A stretch of DNA of 64,000 bases from NCBI RefSeq assembly GCF_900111985.1, contig NZ_FOKI01000013.1:1-64000 (forward strand), given 5' to 3'. The position numbers and the translations under genes were made by a program. This document shows positions 53,693-63,463 of this stretch, in pieces (position 1 is the first letter of the stretch; the number at the start of each line of letters is the position of its first letter). This DNA is from Clostridium frigidicarnis (lineage in GTDB: Bacteria; Bacillota; Clostridia; Clostridiales; Clostridiaceae). The notes beneath the pieces were generated by a model. The model was not told where the DNA came from. It worked only from the letters and a program-made list of their open reading frames with translations, and ran no database searches.

Positions 53693-54076
53693 TTATTCCT
53701 CCTTAAGAAATTTTTTGCAACATCCTTGCATCTTTTTACAATTATCTTTGCATTTTAAATTATTAAAGTCTTTTATATCTAAGTTCAATTCATTTTTAAT
53801 TGAATTTAAATCTTCATTTATTAGTAGTTTTATAAAATCTATAGCATTGTCTAAAATTTCCTTATTTAAATCATAAACAACATAGTATCCTTTTTTATAT
53901 CCTACTATTAAGCCTACATCCTTTAATACCTTTATATGTTGAGATACAGCTGCTTCTGATATGTCTAAATGTTTTGAGATTCCCTTTGCACATATGTTTC
54001 TTTTAGACAAAAGAAGTAGTATTTTTATTCTTGTTTCATCACCAATAGCTTTAAAAAGTTTTACTGTTTCTTTCAT
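53693..54076 (-). CDS. ArsR family transcriptional regulator
   Basis: This 127-residue winged-helix repressor has the ArsR/SmtB core: LFKAIGDETRIKILLLLSKRNICAKGISKHL, EAAVSQHIKVLKDVGLIVGYKKGYYVVYDL. Cys residues near the C-terminus (KCKDNCKKMQGCCKKF) may form a metal- or redox-sensing site. It precedes the NifX-like gene. A perfect 11-base-arm dyad lies just upstream of the start, as expected for autoregulation. GAGGAG precedes the ATG. Confidence 0.92.
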   Translation of the reverse strand: MKETVKLFKAIGDETRIKILLLLSKRNICAKGISKHLDISEAAVSQHIKVLKDVGLIVGYKKGYYVVYDLNKEILDNAIDFIKLLINEDLNSIKNELNLDIKDFNNLKCKDNCKKMQGCCKKFLKEE

Positions 54077-54090
54077 AAATTCTCCTCAAC

Positions 54091-54120
54091 AATTTAATTA
54101 ATCATCTGCTTAATTAAATT
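54091..54120. promoter_or_regulatory. Probable ArsR operator
   Basis: AATTTAATTAA (54091-54101) and TTAATTAAATT (54110-54120) are perfect arms around 8 bases, 15 bases upstream of the arsR start codon. Confidence 0.62.
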
Positions 54121-54338
54121 ATAATACTATTAATTAGTTTTTTCAACACATATTTAAATTCACTTTATTATATAGATTCTAATTAAGAACATTCACTATC
54201 TATAACCTTACAGTTATAACACATGCTAACTAAGTACAAAATAATACAAAATATCTTAACTGTCAGGATAACCATATGAATAATTCAGGTTATTATTTAA
54301 TTTATAGACATATAAATAATTACTTGATTAAGCAGTAA

Positions 54339-55016
54339 TTAAAATATATTAAATTTAAATTCTTCTGTATTCTTTTGTCTAAATTCCTTAACATAATAAG
54401 ATAGTTCAATAAGAGTTTTTTTATTTAAAATAATTATTGAATTGTCTCTCTTTAAGATATAACCCTTACTAATAAATTTATTTATTGTGTTGTATAAATT
54501 TTTTCTACTTGTTGATAACATCTTGCATAAATTATAAACACTTTTAAATTTAAATATATTATCATCACAATTTTCTAAAATATAAGATGCAAATAATTCA
54601 TCAAATCTAAATAAATCTTTCATAATAAGTTTTTTATACATATTGTAAATTCTCTTACTTGTTTTAAAGAAAAATATATTAAGAAACTCAGGATTTTTTT
54701 GTAGTTTTTTAAAAGTATCTTTGTTAATCTTTAATAGTCTAGCTTCGCTAGTTGCAATTATATCGCAAAATAAGTTTTGATCATAAATCTCACTTATTTT
54801 CCCTACAAATTCATTTTCATAAAGTATGTCAACCAAAAAAGTTTTACCTTCTTTAGTTATGCACTCAACCTTTACCACACCACTTAATATAAAGAACATG
54901 CTTTCAAGATTTTCATCTCCTGTTGATATATATTGTCCTTTATGATAATCTATAATATTTATCTCATCTAAATATTCTTTTATGTTGTTATATATGCATA
55001 TATCCTTCATTTTCAT
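54339..55016 (-). CDS. Crp/Fnr family transcriptional regulator
   Basis: This 225-residue protein has an N-terminal cyclic-nucleotide-binding-like domain (FFILSGVVKVECITKEGKTFLVDILYENEFVG) and a C-terminal winged helix (VYNLCKMLSTSRKNLYNTINKFISKGYI). No Fnr-type N-terminal Cys cluster is seen, so it is not a classical oxygen sensor. It follows hpdBCA on the same strand after a terminator. Regulation of hpdB through GTGTA-N5-TACAC at 59335 is a guess. Confidence 0.88.
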   Translation of the reverse strand: MKMKDICIYNNIKEYLDEINIIDYHKGQYISTGDENLESMFFILSGVVKVECITKEGKTFLVDILYENEFVGKISEIYDQNLFCDIIATSEARLLKINKDTFKKLQKNPEFLNIFFFKTSKRIYNMYKKLIMKDLFRFDELFASYILENCDDNIFKFKSVYNLCKMLSTSRKNLYNTINKFISKGYILKRDNSIIILNKKTLIELSYYVKEFRQKNTEEFKFNIF

Positions 55017-55156
55017 TTTTTTATACCCCTAAAAAAAATTTCATAAATACCATATACTATTCTATATCATCAAGTGATTGTTTAAATATCTCTAAATAAA
55101 AATACTTAAAAATAATAACTTTTTTATAATATCTATATATTTATTATATAGGAAAA

Positions 55157-55186
55157 GCTAGCAATCCTACTATAGAAATTACTAGC
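55157..55186 (-). terminator. Terminator of the hpdBCA operon
   Basis: GCTAGCAAT and ATTACTAGC pair (one mismatch) around 12 bases, and CTTTTCC follows on the minus strand. It is about 165 bases after hpdA. Otherwise the 55017-55349 gap holds only AT-rich DNA and the promoter of the Crp/Fnr gene. Confidence 0.65.
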
Positions 55187-55349
55187 CGTTTACATTTACT
55201 TATATTCCTTTTAAAGTTAATCCATCCTAGTATCTTTATAATTCAATATTTTTTATCCTTAAATTATCAATTTTATAGATTAACTTTAAAATTTTTTTGA
55301 AATTTATTTTTAGAAATTTATTTCTTACTAATTTAATCGATAATTAAAT

Positions 55350-56288
55350 TTAAAATAATGTATCCTCCCCTATATAGCAGGCTATTTGATTATCTAAAAA
55401 TATGTTCTGAATTTTTTCCAACTTATCTTTAGTAACCTCTCCAACTTGTGAATAAGCATAGTTTTTCCCAAGTTGTAACCATTTAGATTCTCCTAATCTA
55501 TGAAACGGTAGAAGATTTATTTCTACTATTTCATTGTCTTTCATAAACTTAATTAATAAATCTATATTTTGTTTATTATCATTAAAGCCTCCTATAACTG
55601 GAACTCTAAGAACCATTCTTCCCCTCCAGTTAGACTTTGATAATGATCTTATATTTTCATGTATTAAATCATTATAAACTCCTGTTTCATTTTTATGCTT
55701 TTCTCTATTCATATTTTTCACATCTATAAATGCAAAGTCTATATACTTCATAACATTTAAAAATACATCGTTTTTTATATATGCACTAGTTTCAATGGCT
55801 GTATGAATACTATTTTTTTTACATTCCTTTAATACTTCTATTAGAAATTCATACTGCATAAGTGGTTCTCCGCCACTAAAGGTAACCCCACCTTCACTTC
55901 TCCAGTTATTTGAATCCCTTTGTAATATTTTTAGTACATCTTCTACTTTATATTCCTTAGCGCATACTTTTAAAGCATTATTATAGCAAGATTTTGTACA
56001 TTCAAATGTATTACAAATTTTACATACTTCCCAGTTTAACATGGGCTTACCATTGTCATGAAAAGTTAATCCATTTTTATTACATTTATCTTTACATGCT
56101 ATACATCCATTGTTGTACTTACATGATAGCTCACTAAACATAATATGAGGCTTAATGCCCCAACTTTCTGGATTTGCGCACCATCTGCATTTTAGAGGAC
56201 ATCCATTTAAAAATACAGTTGTCCTACATCCTGGACCATCATGAACTGAAAAGCTCTGTATATCGAATATAATTCCCTTAGTACTCAT
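55350..56288 (-). CDS. hpdA: 4-hydroxyphenylacetate decarboxylase activating enzyme
   Basis: The ATG at 56288 (AGAGAGG upstream) gives 312 residues. This radical SAM enzyme abstracts H from the HpdB glycine. The SAM cluster motif is CPLKCRWC; a ferredoxin-like insert follows with several cysteines (CIACKDKC, CKICNTFECTKSC), typical of glycyl-radical activases with extra [4Fe-4S] clusters; and VTFSGGEPLMQ is the SAM-binding GGE motif. It starts shortly after hpdC and is the third gene of hpdBCA, in the same order as in C. difficile. Confidence 0.93.
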   Translation of the reverse strand: MSTKGIIFDIQSFSVHDGPGCRTTVFLNGCPLKCRWCANPESWGIKPHIMFSELSCKYNNGCIACKDKCNKNGLTFHDNGKPMLNWEVCKICNTFECTKSCYNNALKVCAKEYKVEDVLKILQRDSNNWRSEGGVTFSGGEPLMQYEFLIEVLKECKKNSIHTAIETSAYIKNDVFLNVMKYIDFAFIDVKNMNREKHKNETGVYNDLIHENIRSLSKSNWRGRMVLRVPVIGGFNDNKQNIDLLIKFMKDNEIVEINLLPFHRLGESKWLQLGKNYAYSQVGEVTKDKLEKIQNIFLDNQIACYIGEDTLF

Positions 56289-56292
56289 AGAT

Positions 56293-56559
56293 TTACCTCT
56301 CTTGTTTAAATTCATGACCTTTGCATGTTATAGCGTTTAGACTTTCAAATGTCCAATCATCTTTAGATAAACCTTTACATAGCCCTATACCATTAACATC
56401 TGATGCACCAAAGTGCTTGCAGTTCTTACACTTTGGAACTATAGCTATATTTCTGCAAGTACCACTATCTATATTTACAATGTCCTTTGTAAGTCTACAA
56501 ATTCCTTTAACAGCATCTATAGGTGAAAAATTCAAACAATCATTATGCTTTAAACTCAT
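56293..56559 (-). CDS. hpdC: 4-hydroxyphenylacetate decarboxylase small subunit
   Basis: The ATG at 56559 lies behind GAGGGGGTG and 4 bases after the hpdB stop codon, giving an 88-residue protein. It has two Cys-rich halves, each for one [4Fe-4S] cluster: HNDCLNFSPIDAVKGICRL with a later Cys, and PKCKNCKHFG...GIGLCKG...ITCKGHEF. This is the diagnostic small subunit that separates 4-hydroxyphenylacetate decarboxylase from other glycyl-radical decarboxylases. It forms a hetero-octamer with HpdB. Confidence 0.93.
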   Translation of the reverse strand: MSLKHNDCLNFSPIDAVKGICRLTKDIVNIDSGTCRNIAIVPKCKNCKHFGASDVNGIGLCKGLSKDDWTFESLNAITCKGHEFKQER

Positions 56560-56563
56560 AACA

Positions 56564-59272
56564 TTACACCCCCTCATATTGTGTTCTTGCAATAACTTCA
56601 TCTTGTATTGGTTTTCCAAGCTCACACCAATATTGAGTAAATCCTGCTACTCTTACCATAAGATCTCTGTAGTTATATGGATTTTTTTGTGCATCTTTAA
56701 GAATATTAGAATCAACTACATTATATTGAATGTGAAATCCACCTTTTCTTAAATAAGAACGAGTAAGATCTAAAAGTTTTCTAGTTCCTTGCTTTCCACT
56801 TACAGCCATTGGGTGCAATTTTAGATTCATTTGTGAATTCTGCACCACAGACTGATCCCAAATGGTTGCAGACTCAAATAAAGCATAAGGTCCATTTTTA
56901 TCCGTACCTGGATAAGCAGAAACTGATCCATCAGAATAAGTTGTACCACTTAATCTTCCGTCTGGTGTCGCCAATGTTGCAGCTCCTTGTGGCCCGTGAG
57001 TAGACACGGATATTTGACAAGGATACATTTTCTTACCATATAAAGATTCTGCTTTTCTACATACTTCTAACAACCACTTTTCATAATCTTTTAAAATGCT
57101 ATCTACATAGAAATCATTGTTACCATACTTAGGTGCATCTAAGCATGCTTTATATATCTCATCATATTTTCCAGTTTTATCATTTTTAACTTGATCTGCT
57201 AAAGAATAATTTTCTACTTCTAATGCATCCTTAAATCCAAAATTATTTAAAATAGCATTTCTAAGTTCATCTAAGGTATATTGTTTTTTATCATATATTA
57301 AACTTTTGATTGATGCTAATGAATTTACCATTGTTATAGTTCCACAGGTTTCTATATTTAAAGTAGCATTATATCTATATCCCATATTTCCTATATGCTG
57401 ACCTTTATCTAGACAATCAGGCTTAAGAAAGGAATTTATAACTGACATGTTATGTTTTCTCCAAATATCAAGTTCTATATTATTAGCTTTTTCTAAAACA
57501 TGTATAGCTTTTTCGTAATACTCCTTAAAAACTTCAACTACCTCTTCATAGGTTTTAAGTTTCTTATTATGAGGTTCAAAAATTTGCACCCCAGTTCTAC
57601 AGTCTTTACCATTCATAAGAACAAGTTCCAATATTTTAGGATTAGCTATAAAATGAACTCCCGATCCAGCTGATTGACCTGCCCCTCCAGCTATTGAATA
57701 TTTTTTGCCGTTTAAAGAAAGTTTTTTCCAACATCCTGGAGAAGTTTCTAAACATCCACCTGAAGCAACTGCTCTTGATTCTTCTATTGTCATTCCTTCT
57801 TCCCCAAATTGTTTAATCATAAAATCCATTGCATTCCTATTATTAACCCATGCTGGATATCCAGTTCCAAGCTTAGTACACTCAGCAGCCTTTAATAAAA
57901 ATTTCTCTGGAAGTTTTTCATCATAAAATACTGTTAATGTTGGTTGAGGAGTTTTGCAACTCATTCCTGCCTCTAACAATAACATTTCAAGTTCATTTGC
58001 CCCCGGTCTCCCATCTTCAGTAAGCCCTCCTATAGTTAAAGTATTAAAAGTATTACCTGATAATACTCCTCCATTTACTCCTGCTGATGCAAAACAATCA
58101 ATACAAGTTATTTTTATTCTATAAAGCTCTAATAACTCTATAACTTCTTTTTTAGTAATTTTTTTATTTTCAATATCTTGCTCATACCAAGGATATATAA
58201 TTTGTCCAAATCTCCCTATTGACATGCCTGATATAGCATCTTCATTTACAGAGGCTATATGAATTGTATAAGAAAGTTGAAGGGCTTCTCTAAATGTACG
58301 AGGTTGATTGTGGGCTATCCAATTAAGAATTTCAGCAAGTTCTCCATATTCCTTTTTATCTTTTTCATTAGTTTCTATTTTTTCTAAGTAAGTTGCATGA
58401 TTAGCATAGTTTAATATCCATGTTTGTATTCCCCTTAAAATTTCAACTACAGCTTCATAAAAATAAAGCCTGTCCATTCCTAGTATTCCATCTCCATTAG
58501 CTTTTCCTGCAACATCTCTTCTACATTCTTCAGCCATTTTTATAAGTTCATCGATTCCATAATTTAATGGATAATAATAATTTATTATTTCTCTACCTTG
58601 TGGTAAAGTATATCCTGAATCAAACATGCAGATTAAACTACTCATTATCTTTTCTTTTGTTTCATAATCAGGCATCATTTTTTCATATCTAAATCCCAAA
58701 TCCTCTATAGACTTACCAACCCATTCATTTGCTATTTTTAACAAAACAGGTATCTCTTCTTTCCTCATACCGAACTTACCTGCTATTGAAACTACTTCTC
58801 CAAAGCTTTTAGTAACATTTCCACCACCACTACCAAATTGAGTAAGTTCATCTGCTGTACTACTAGCTAATTTTGAAGCTTCTTTTTTTATTTCTTCTCC
58901 TTGAGATACAAAAAAACTTTCACTAACCCACGGCATTGGAAAAGCGCCTCTATAGCTCTGAGTCTTTTGCATTACTAATTTTTCACCTGGAATAATATTA
59001 GGAGTAAGATGTGAGAAAGCACATTTTAAAGCTTTTGCCCTTCTTACAACAGTTATTTCTCCATCAAATTCTCTCCATGCTCTGTTGTACCAGTATGGAA
59101 ACTCCATATCTGCTGTAGATAAAGTTTTATAAAATATATCCATCAGATATTTTGTTCTAGGTGTGGATTTTTTTTCCTCTTCACTTTCTGAATTTTCATT
59201 TGTAATTCTGTCTGTATGTATCCCCTTAGCAGACAAAATACTCTTCATTTTCTCCTCTTTTATTTTATCCAT
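56564..59272 (-). CDS. hpdB: 4-hydroxyphenylacetate decarboxylase large (glycyl-radical) subunit
   Basis: This 902-residue glycyl-radical enzyme converts 4-hydroxyphenylacetate to p-cresol. The active-site Cys507 and Glu509 lie in [10 protein letters not shown], and the radical glycine is G877 in [10 protein letters not shown]. The N-terminus [16 protein letters not shown]-like segment ([20 protein letters not shown]) matches clostridial HpdB. Length and motifs agree with the C. difficile and C. scatologenes enzymes. GGAGGTAG precedes the ATG. It heads hpdBCA. p-Cresol inhibits competing bacteria, and its precursor comes from tyrosine. Confidence 0.96.
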   Translation of the reverse strand: MDKIKEEKMKSILSAKGIHTDRITNENSESEEEKKSTPRTKYLMDIFYKTLSTADMEFPYWYNRAWREFDGEITVVRRAKALKCAFSHLTPNIIPGEKLVMQKTQSYRGAFPMPWVSESFFVSQGEEIKKEASKLASSTADELTQFGSGGGNVTKSFGEVVSIAGKFGMRKEEIPVLLKIANEWVGKSIEDLGFRYEKMMPDYETKEKIMSSLICMFDSGYTLPQGREIINYYYPLNYGIDELIKMAEECRRDVAGKANGDGILGMDRLYFYEAVVEILRGIQTWILNYANHATYLEKIETNEKDKKEYGELAEILNWIAHNQPRTFREALQLSYTIHIASVNEDAISGMSIGRFGQIIYPWYEQDIENKKITKKEVIELLELYRIKITCIDCFASAGVNGGVLSGNTFNTLTIGGLTEDGRPGANELEMLLLEAGMSCKTPQPTLTVFYDEKLPEKFLLKAAECTKLGTGYPAWVNNRNAMDFMIKQFGEEGMTIEESRAVASGGCLETSPGCWKKLSLNGKKYSIAGGAGQSAGSGVHFIANPKILELVLMNGKDCRTGVQIFEPHNKKLKTYEEVVEVFKEYYEKAIHVLEKANNIELDIWRKHNMSVINSFLKPDCLDKGQHIGNMGYRYNATLNIETCGTITMVNSLASIKSLIYDKKQYTLDELRNAILNNFGFKDALEVENYSLADQVKNDKTGKYDEIYKACLDAPKYGNNDFYVDSILKDYEKWLLEVCRKAESLYGKKMYPCQISVSTHGPQGAATLATPDGRLSGTTYSDGSVSAYPGTDKNGPYALFESATIWDQSVVQNSQMNLKLHPMAVSGKQGTRKLLDLTRSYLRKGGFHIQYNVVDSNILKDAQKNPYNYRDLMVRVAGFTQYWCELGKPIQDEVIARTQYEGV

Positions 59273-59334
59273 ATTTTATTACTACCTCCTTTTTACACAC
59301 CACTAATATATTATATTTTGGACATCAAGAGATA

Positions 59335-59349
59335 GTGTAAAGTATACAC
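59335..59349. promoter_or_regulatory. Candidate activator site in the hpdB promoter
   Basis: GTGTA-AAGTA-TACAC is a perfect dyad. On the minus strand a TATAAT lies about 20 bases downstream with no good -35 box, so the dyad would sit near -40, the position of a class II activator. A Crp/Fnr protein is encoded after the operon. The remaining 59350-59657 gap holds the 24-base element copy and no gene. Confidence 0.45.
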
Positions 59350-59591
59350 ATTTTTCTAAATTAAATTTATGTATCTATATAATAATATTGATTTTTGTAT
59401 AAACTTCAATACTATAAATTATTCTAAGTTCTGCAAATCATTAAATTTTTTTAATAAATTCCCTTAAATTTTAAATATATATTTTTTATTATATTAAACC
59501 CAAAAATTTATTCTAATTGTTTCATATAATTTTTATAAAAAAGATTAGTATTTTTATTTAGGTGGTATTTTTTCCTTCATCTGATAAACGG

Positions 59592-59615
59592 ACTTCATCT
59601 TAACATAAGAATCAC
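59592..59615. repeat. Shared 24-base intergenic element, copy 2
   Basis: ACTTCATCTTAACATAAG plus AATCAC matches 22 of 24 bases of the element at 51983-52006, in the same orientation. It lies about 320 bases upstream of hpdB and close to the chemoreceptor terminator. Confidence 0.5.
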
Positions 59616-59657
59616 CTGATTAAACTTATTTTTACTTAACTTAAAAATTAACATAAA

Positions 59658-59693
59658 AAATAAGGTGTTAAAAATCCCTTTAACACCTTATTT
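59658..59693 (-). terminator. Terminator of the chemoreceptor gene
   Basis: AAATAAGGTGTTAAA and TTTAACACCTTATTT pair perfectly around 6 bases, about 25 bases after the stop codon. Confidence 0.9.
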
Positions 59694-59718
59694 CTAAATA
59701 TATATCAAATCATTTCTT

Positions 59719-61431
59719 TTAAATTTTAAATTTTAAAATAATTTCATTAAGTTCTTGTGCAAGTTCCGCCTGTTCTTGTGCAGTTAATGCAACCTGCTCC
59801 ATAACTTTTGTAGACTCTGAAACACTTTCTTGAATTCCATTTAAATTCTCTGATGATCCTTGTGTTATTTCTGCCATATTTTGCGTTGCTTCACTAACTT
59901 GAGTCATTGTTGCTGATATTTCTTCAGTCATTGATGCTAGCTCTTCTGACATGTAATTAACAAAATTCCCATCTTCTTGATATTGTTTTCCGATTTTTAC
60001 AAAACCTTGGAATTCATATAGAACTTTATCATTCATAAATTTTAAAAGCTCACTACTATTTTCAGATATACTTTTAAATGCTCCCTGTACTTTATCTATT
60101 GTTGATTTAACATTGCCAACAGCGATTGATGATTGTTCTGCTAGCTTTCTTACTTCATCTGCTACTACAGCAAATCCTTTTCCCTGCTCCCCTGCCCTTG
60201 CAGCCTCTATTGCTGCATTAAGGGCTAGTAAATTTGTTTGCTCTGCTATACCTGCAATAGTATCAGCCATTACTTTGATTTCGTCTACAACCTTACCTTG
60301 TTCTATATCATGTAAAATAGCTTTTTCCATACCAACGTAAAGCTCTTTTGTTTCTTCAGTTGCTGTTTTACTATTACTTTCAACCCTTGTTGCTCTTTCC
60401 TTTATTTTAATTGAATTACTACTTCCATCAACAGCTTTATTTGCTAAAACTGCAACACTTGAATCTACCTCTTGTACTGATGCTGATATTTCTTCAGATG
60501 TTGCACTTGTCTCCTGAACTACAGAATTTATTCCTTTTGTTGATTCATTTATTACTTCCATTTTTGAAGTCATTTCCTCGGCAGTTGCAGACAATTCTTC
60601 ACTTGCTGACGTTATACCTTGAACGCTGTCTATAACTTTTTTTATTAGTAAGTTTACATTTTCTTGTGCTTTATTTAGTGCATCACCCGTTTGTCCAAAT
60701 TCATCCTTTATTTCTAAAATTAAAGGTGTCGAAAAATCATAATCAGACAATCTATTAGCCAATTCTCTTATTTTTTTTAATGGTATAGTTATACATTTTA
60801 TTATAAAATTAGCACATAAAATCATTAAAACTAAAGAAACAATAATAATAGTAGTATTAAATATAACAGACTTCTTATAATCACTATTATTTTTATCTAA
60901 AGTATCTTTTGCCCAGTTTTTATTTGCTTCTACTAATTTATCTAAATTGCCTCTCGTTTCATTTCTAACTTTTTCAAATTCACCTGTTTTTGTATTTATT
61001 TCTTCTATATTTTGGCTAAGTCCTGCATTTATAAGTTCTGATATAATTTTTCTATAACTGATAAGTTTTTCTTCAAACTTACTAAATAAATTTTTATCTT
61101 CTTCTGTTGTAATTTCACTCTTATATATTTTAATATCTTCGTTATTTTTAGATTCTAATTCATTTATTTCATTAATTAATTTATTTATTTCATTTTTATC
61201 CTTAATATTTCCAGCTAACTGCATTTTTAAATATATATTAGATAAATTTTTATCCATATCATTTATAGCTGTAATAGATAGTATATTATTGTTATATATG
61301 TCTTTAATAGCTATATTACTATCATATAACTTTTTTAGCCCTACACCTCCAATAATAAACATTAATATAGCAATTACTGTAAAATTAATTATTAATTTAG
61401 TACCTATTTTCAAGTTCTTAAGTTTTTCCAA
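59719..61431 (-). CDS. Methyl-accepting chemotaxis protein
   Basis: A TTG at 61431, 7 bases after GGGAGG, is the likely start, giving 570 residues. TM1 ([20 protein letters not shown]) is followed by a four-helix-bundle extracellular sensor domain (about 30-185), TM2 ([23 protein letters not shown]), a HAMP domain and the cytoplasmic signalling domain with the hairpin tip [37 protein letters not shown] (tip given in part). Gln/Glu pairs for methylation flank it. The ligand is unknown. It is monocistronic; 4-hydroxyphenylacetate genes lie downstream only by position. Confidence 0.93.
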   Translation of the reverse strand: MEKLKNLKIGTKLIINFTVIAILMFIIGGVGLKKLYDSNIAIKDIYNNNILSITAINDMDKNLSNIYLKMQLAGNIKDKNEINKLINEINELESKNNEDIKIYKSEITTEEDKNLFSKFEEKLISYRKIISELINAGLSQNIEEINTKTGEFEKVRNETRGNLDKLVEANKNWAKDTLDKNNSDYKKSVIFNTTIIIVSLVLMILCANFIIKCITIPLKKIRELANRLSDYDFSTPLILEIKDEFGQTGDALNKAQENVNLLIKKVIDSVQGITSASEELSATAEEMTSKMEVINESTKGINSVVQETSATSEEISASVQEVDSSVAVLANKAVDGSSNSIKIKERATRVESNSKTATEETKELYVGMEKAILHDIEQGKVVDEIKVMADTIAGIAEQTNLLALNAAIEAARAGEQGKGFAVVADEVRKLAEQSSIAVGNVKSTIDKVQGAFKSISENSSELLKFMNDKVLYEFQGFVKIGKQYQEDGNFVNYMSEELASMTEEISATMTQVSEATQNMAEITQGSSENLNGIQESVSESTKVMEQVALTAQEQAELAQELNEIILKFKI

Positions 61432-61674
61432 TTTTATGCCTCCCATTTTTCTTTTCAATTTCAAAATAAATATTTTAGTTACATCAATACATATCGTGAA
61501 ATATTAAATATACCTTAAGTATTTTCATCAAATTCCATTGCATCTAGTTTTAAAAACTTTTTACGCTTTTAATATTTTAATTTTCTAATCCATTACTTCT
61601 ATTGAATTTTGTAATTTTTCTTTTGGTTTTTTATTAAATAGTTTTTCTATTTTATAAGATAATTTTTAACATAA

Positions 61675-61707
61675 AAAAGGAACTCTGATTTTTCAGAGTT
61701 CCCTTTT
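61675..61707 (-). terminator. Terminator of the LytTR/DUF3021 operon
   Basis: AAAAGGAACTCTGA and TCAGAGTTCCCTTTT pair with one bulge. The hairpin begins 4 bases after the DUF3021 stop codon. Confidence 0.88.
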
Positions 61708-61710
61708 ATG

Positions 61711-62151
61711 TTAATTTTCCAAACCAGCTTTTCTATTATGTCTTTTAAGTTCTTCATTTAATTCTTTAGCTTTCTTTCTCCAATAAGCTCTGAAAGAAAA
61801 CCATATTACTAAATAAACAACTATATAGTTTGCTACAAAAATTATTTTTCCAAATGAAGTTGATGGTATCCATCCTGCATATATTGCAACTGGAAAGTAT
61901 GGCAATAATGCAATGAAATGTGTTATTGTTTGACGCAATACACTCCACTCTTCAACTTCAAATATAGCACTTGATCCTGCACAATAAAAACCAGTTAAAC
62001 TTGATATAATAAATTGTGAAATTATAATATCTGATGAAATTTCAATTGTTCCTCCTTGAAGAGCCATAAATAAATAGCCTATCTGATTAAGGAAAACCCC
62101 TATAGTAATTCCTAATAAGCCTCTTAATATAAATTTTTTCACATATTTCAT
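61711..62151 (-). CDS. DUF3021 family membrane protein
   Basis: This 146-residue protein has four hydrophobic helices (about 10-28, 42-62, 72-95, 104-125) and the DUF3021 pattern: LRGLLGITIGVFLNQIGY, GFYCAGSSAIFEVEEWS, and THFIALLPYFPVAIYAGW. A charged C-terminal tail follows. Such proteins pair with LytTR regulators and probably hold them in check or sense membrane state. GGGAGG lies inside the upstream LytTR end; the genes are adjacent. The biochemical role is unknown. Confidence 0.88.
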   Translation of the reverse strand: MKYVKKFILRGLLGITIGVFLNQIGYLFMALQGGTIEISSDIIISQFIISSLTGFYCAGSSAIFEVEEWSVLRQTITHFIALLPYFPVAIYAGWIPSTSFGKIIFVANYIVVYLVIWFSFRAYWRKKAKELNEELKRHNRKAGLEN

Positions 62152-62152
62152 T

Positions 62153-62602
62153 TTATTTTCCTCCCATTCCTATAAACTCTTTTACTTTTGATACATATCT
62201 ACGAGATATAACTTCTTGTTTTCCATTAATAAGATTAACTACTAAGCTGCCATTAAAAAACAATTCTATATCTTTAATTTTATTTATATTTACTATTGCA
62301 AATTTAGATATTCTAACAAAATACATTCCATTTAATTCTTCTTCCAACTCATAAAGTTTTTGTTTAATTTCATATTCTCCATTTATTGTATCTGCTATAA
62401 CCTTTTGATCTTTACTATAGAATAATAGTATATCCTTTGGACTTAATATATACATTTTTTCATTGTTCTTACCTATAATATTTTTTGTTTTTGAACTTTT
62501 AAGTCTTTCAATAAGATCTGTTATTTCCCCATTCAATTCAGGTGCTCTTACTACTATTGTTGTTTCTTCATACTTATGATTTATATCCATTTCTATATTC
62601 AA
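62153..62602 (-). CDS. LytTR DNA-binding domain regulator
   Basis: This 149-residue protein has a short N-terminal region (MNIEMDINHKYEETTIVVRAPEL in part) and a LytTR domain: ILSPKDILLFYSKDQKVIADTINGEYEIKQ, FVRISKFAIVNINKI and GSLVVNLINGKQEVISRRYV. No receiver domain is present, so its activity is probably governed by the DUF3021 partner. The start is TTG, 8 bases behind AGGGAG. The pair forms a two-gene operon of the type that autoregulates in streptococci. Confidence 0.88.
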   Translation of the reverse strand: MNIEMDINHKYEETTIVVRAPELNGEITDLIERLKSSKTKNIIGKNNEKMYILSPKDILLFYSKDQKVIADTINGEYEIKQKLYELEEELNGMYFVRISKFAIVNINKIKDIELFFNGSLVVNLINGKQEVISRRYVSKVKEFIGMGGK

Positions 62603-62764
62603 TTTTTAATCTCCCTCCATCAATTGGTATGTTTAAAGTATATTTAATTTTGTTATATTTTTCTACATTTTCAACGTAAGAGGTTGTTTATATTAACTCA
62701 AAGGCAAAATATCAATCTTAAAGATATATTATATCAGTTGCTAGTTAAATATTAGTAAAAACAA

Positions 62765-62798
62765 AAAACTATGTAATTTAGATTAATCACATAGTTTT
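62765..62798 (-). terminator. Terminator of the XRE-TPR gene
   Basis: AAAACTATGT and ACATAGTTTT pair around 14 bases; TTTTTGTTTTT follows on the minus strand. Confidence 0.8.
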
Positions 62799-62821
62799 CT
62801 AATATAAAACACTTATATAAT

Positions 62822-63463
62822 TTAGTTTCTTTTACCCAAAGATTTTTCTTGTAACCCATTCAATTTTTCAATTAAATCTCTAAACTCAATAGTGTGTCTT
62901 ATTTGATCAAACATTTTATCATCTAGCATACAAAATATGTTTTCATATAAGTTCATTTGACTACTATTCTCATTACTTAACTTAAGTTCATTAAAACACC
63001 AAAGATTATTTTTATTTTCAATGCTATTAATACCACCTTTTTCAAAATTATCCACCAATGTTTGTAATGACTCTAAAGCCTTTTCTATATCACCATGCTT
63101 TAAATATAATCTTGCCAGTCCAAAATACTCCAAAATGGATGATAATATAGCATCTCCATAAGGTGCTATGCATTTTTTTATATCTAATGATAATTTATAA
63201 TATTTCTCCTTTATCTCTAATTCATCTTCACAGTTATTATACGCATTAGCTAAACTTATACATATTATTGATATATCAAAAATACATTTACTTAATTTAC
63301 CCTGCAAAATTTTTCTAGCTTCATTTAATTTATTTTGTTTAATATAAATACTTGCAAGTATATCATTAGGATCACAATAACTTTTACGTATTTTATTTAA
63401 ACATTCTATAGCCTTCTCCTCCTCTTCTACACTTGAATACAAAGAATAATGATGTTTCCACAA
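62822..63463 (-). pseudogene. TPR-containing C-terminal part of a frameshifted XRE regulator
   Basis: This frame encodes tetratricopeptide-like helices (LYSSVEEEEKAIECLNKI; ILASIYIKQNKLNEARKILQ; ARLYLKHGDIEKALESLQTL). It has no RBS or convincing start. Its beginning overlaps, in another frame, the end of the HTH gene at 63393-63932. The two together match the usual single XRE-TPR protein, so a frameshift near 63450-63470 most likely separates them. A 2-base loss from GAGAG in the ATAGAGCTTGTGG stretch would explain it. Confidence 0.7.
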
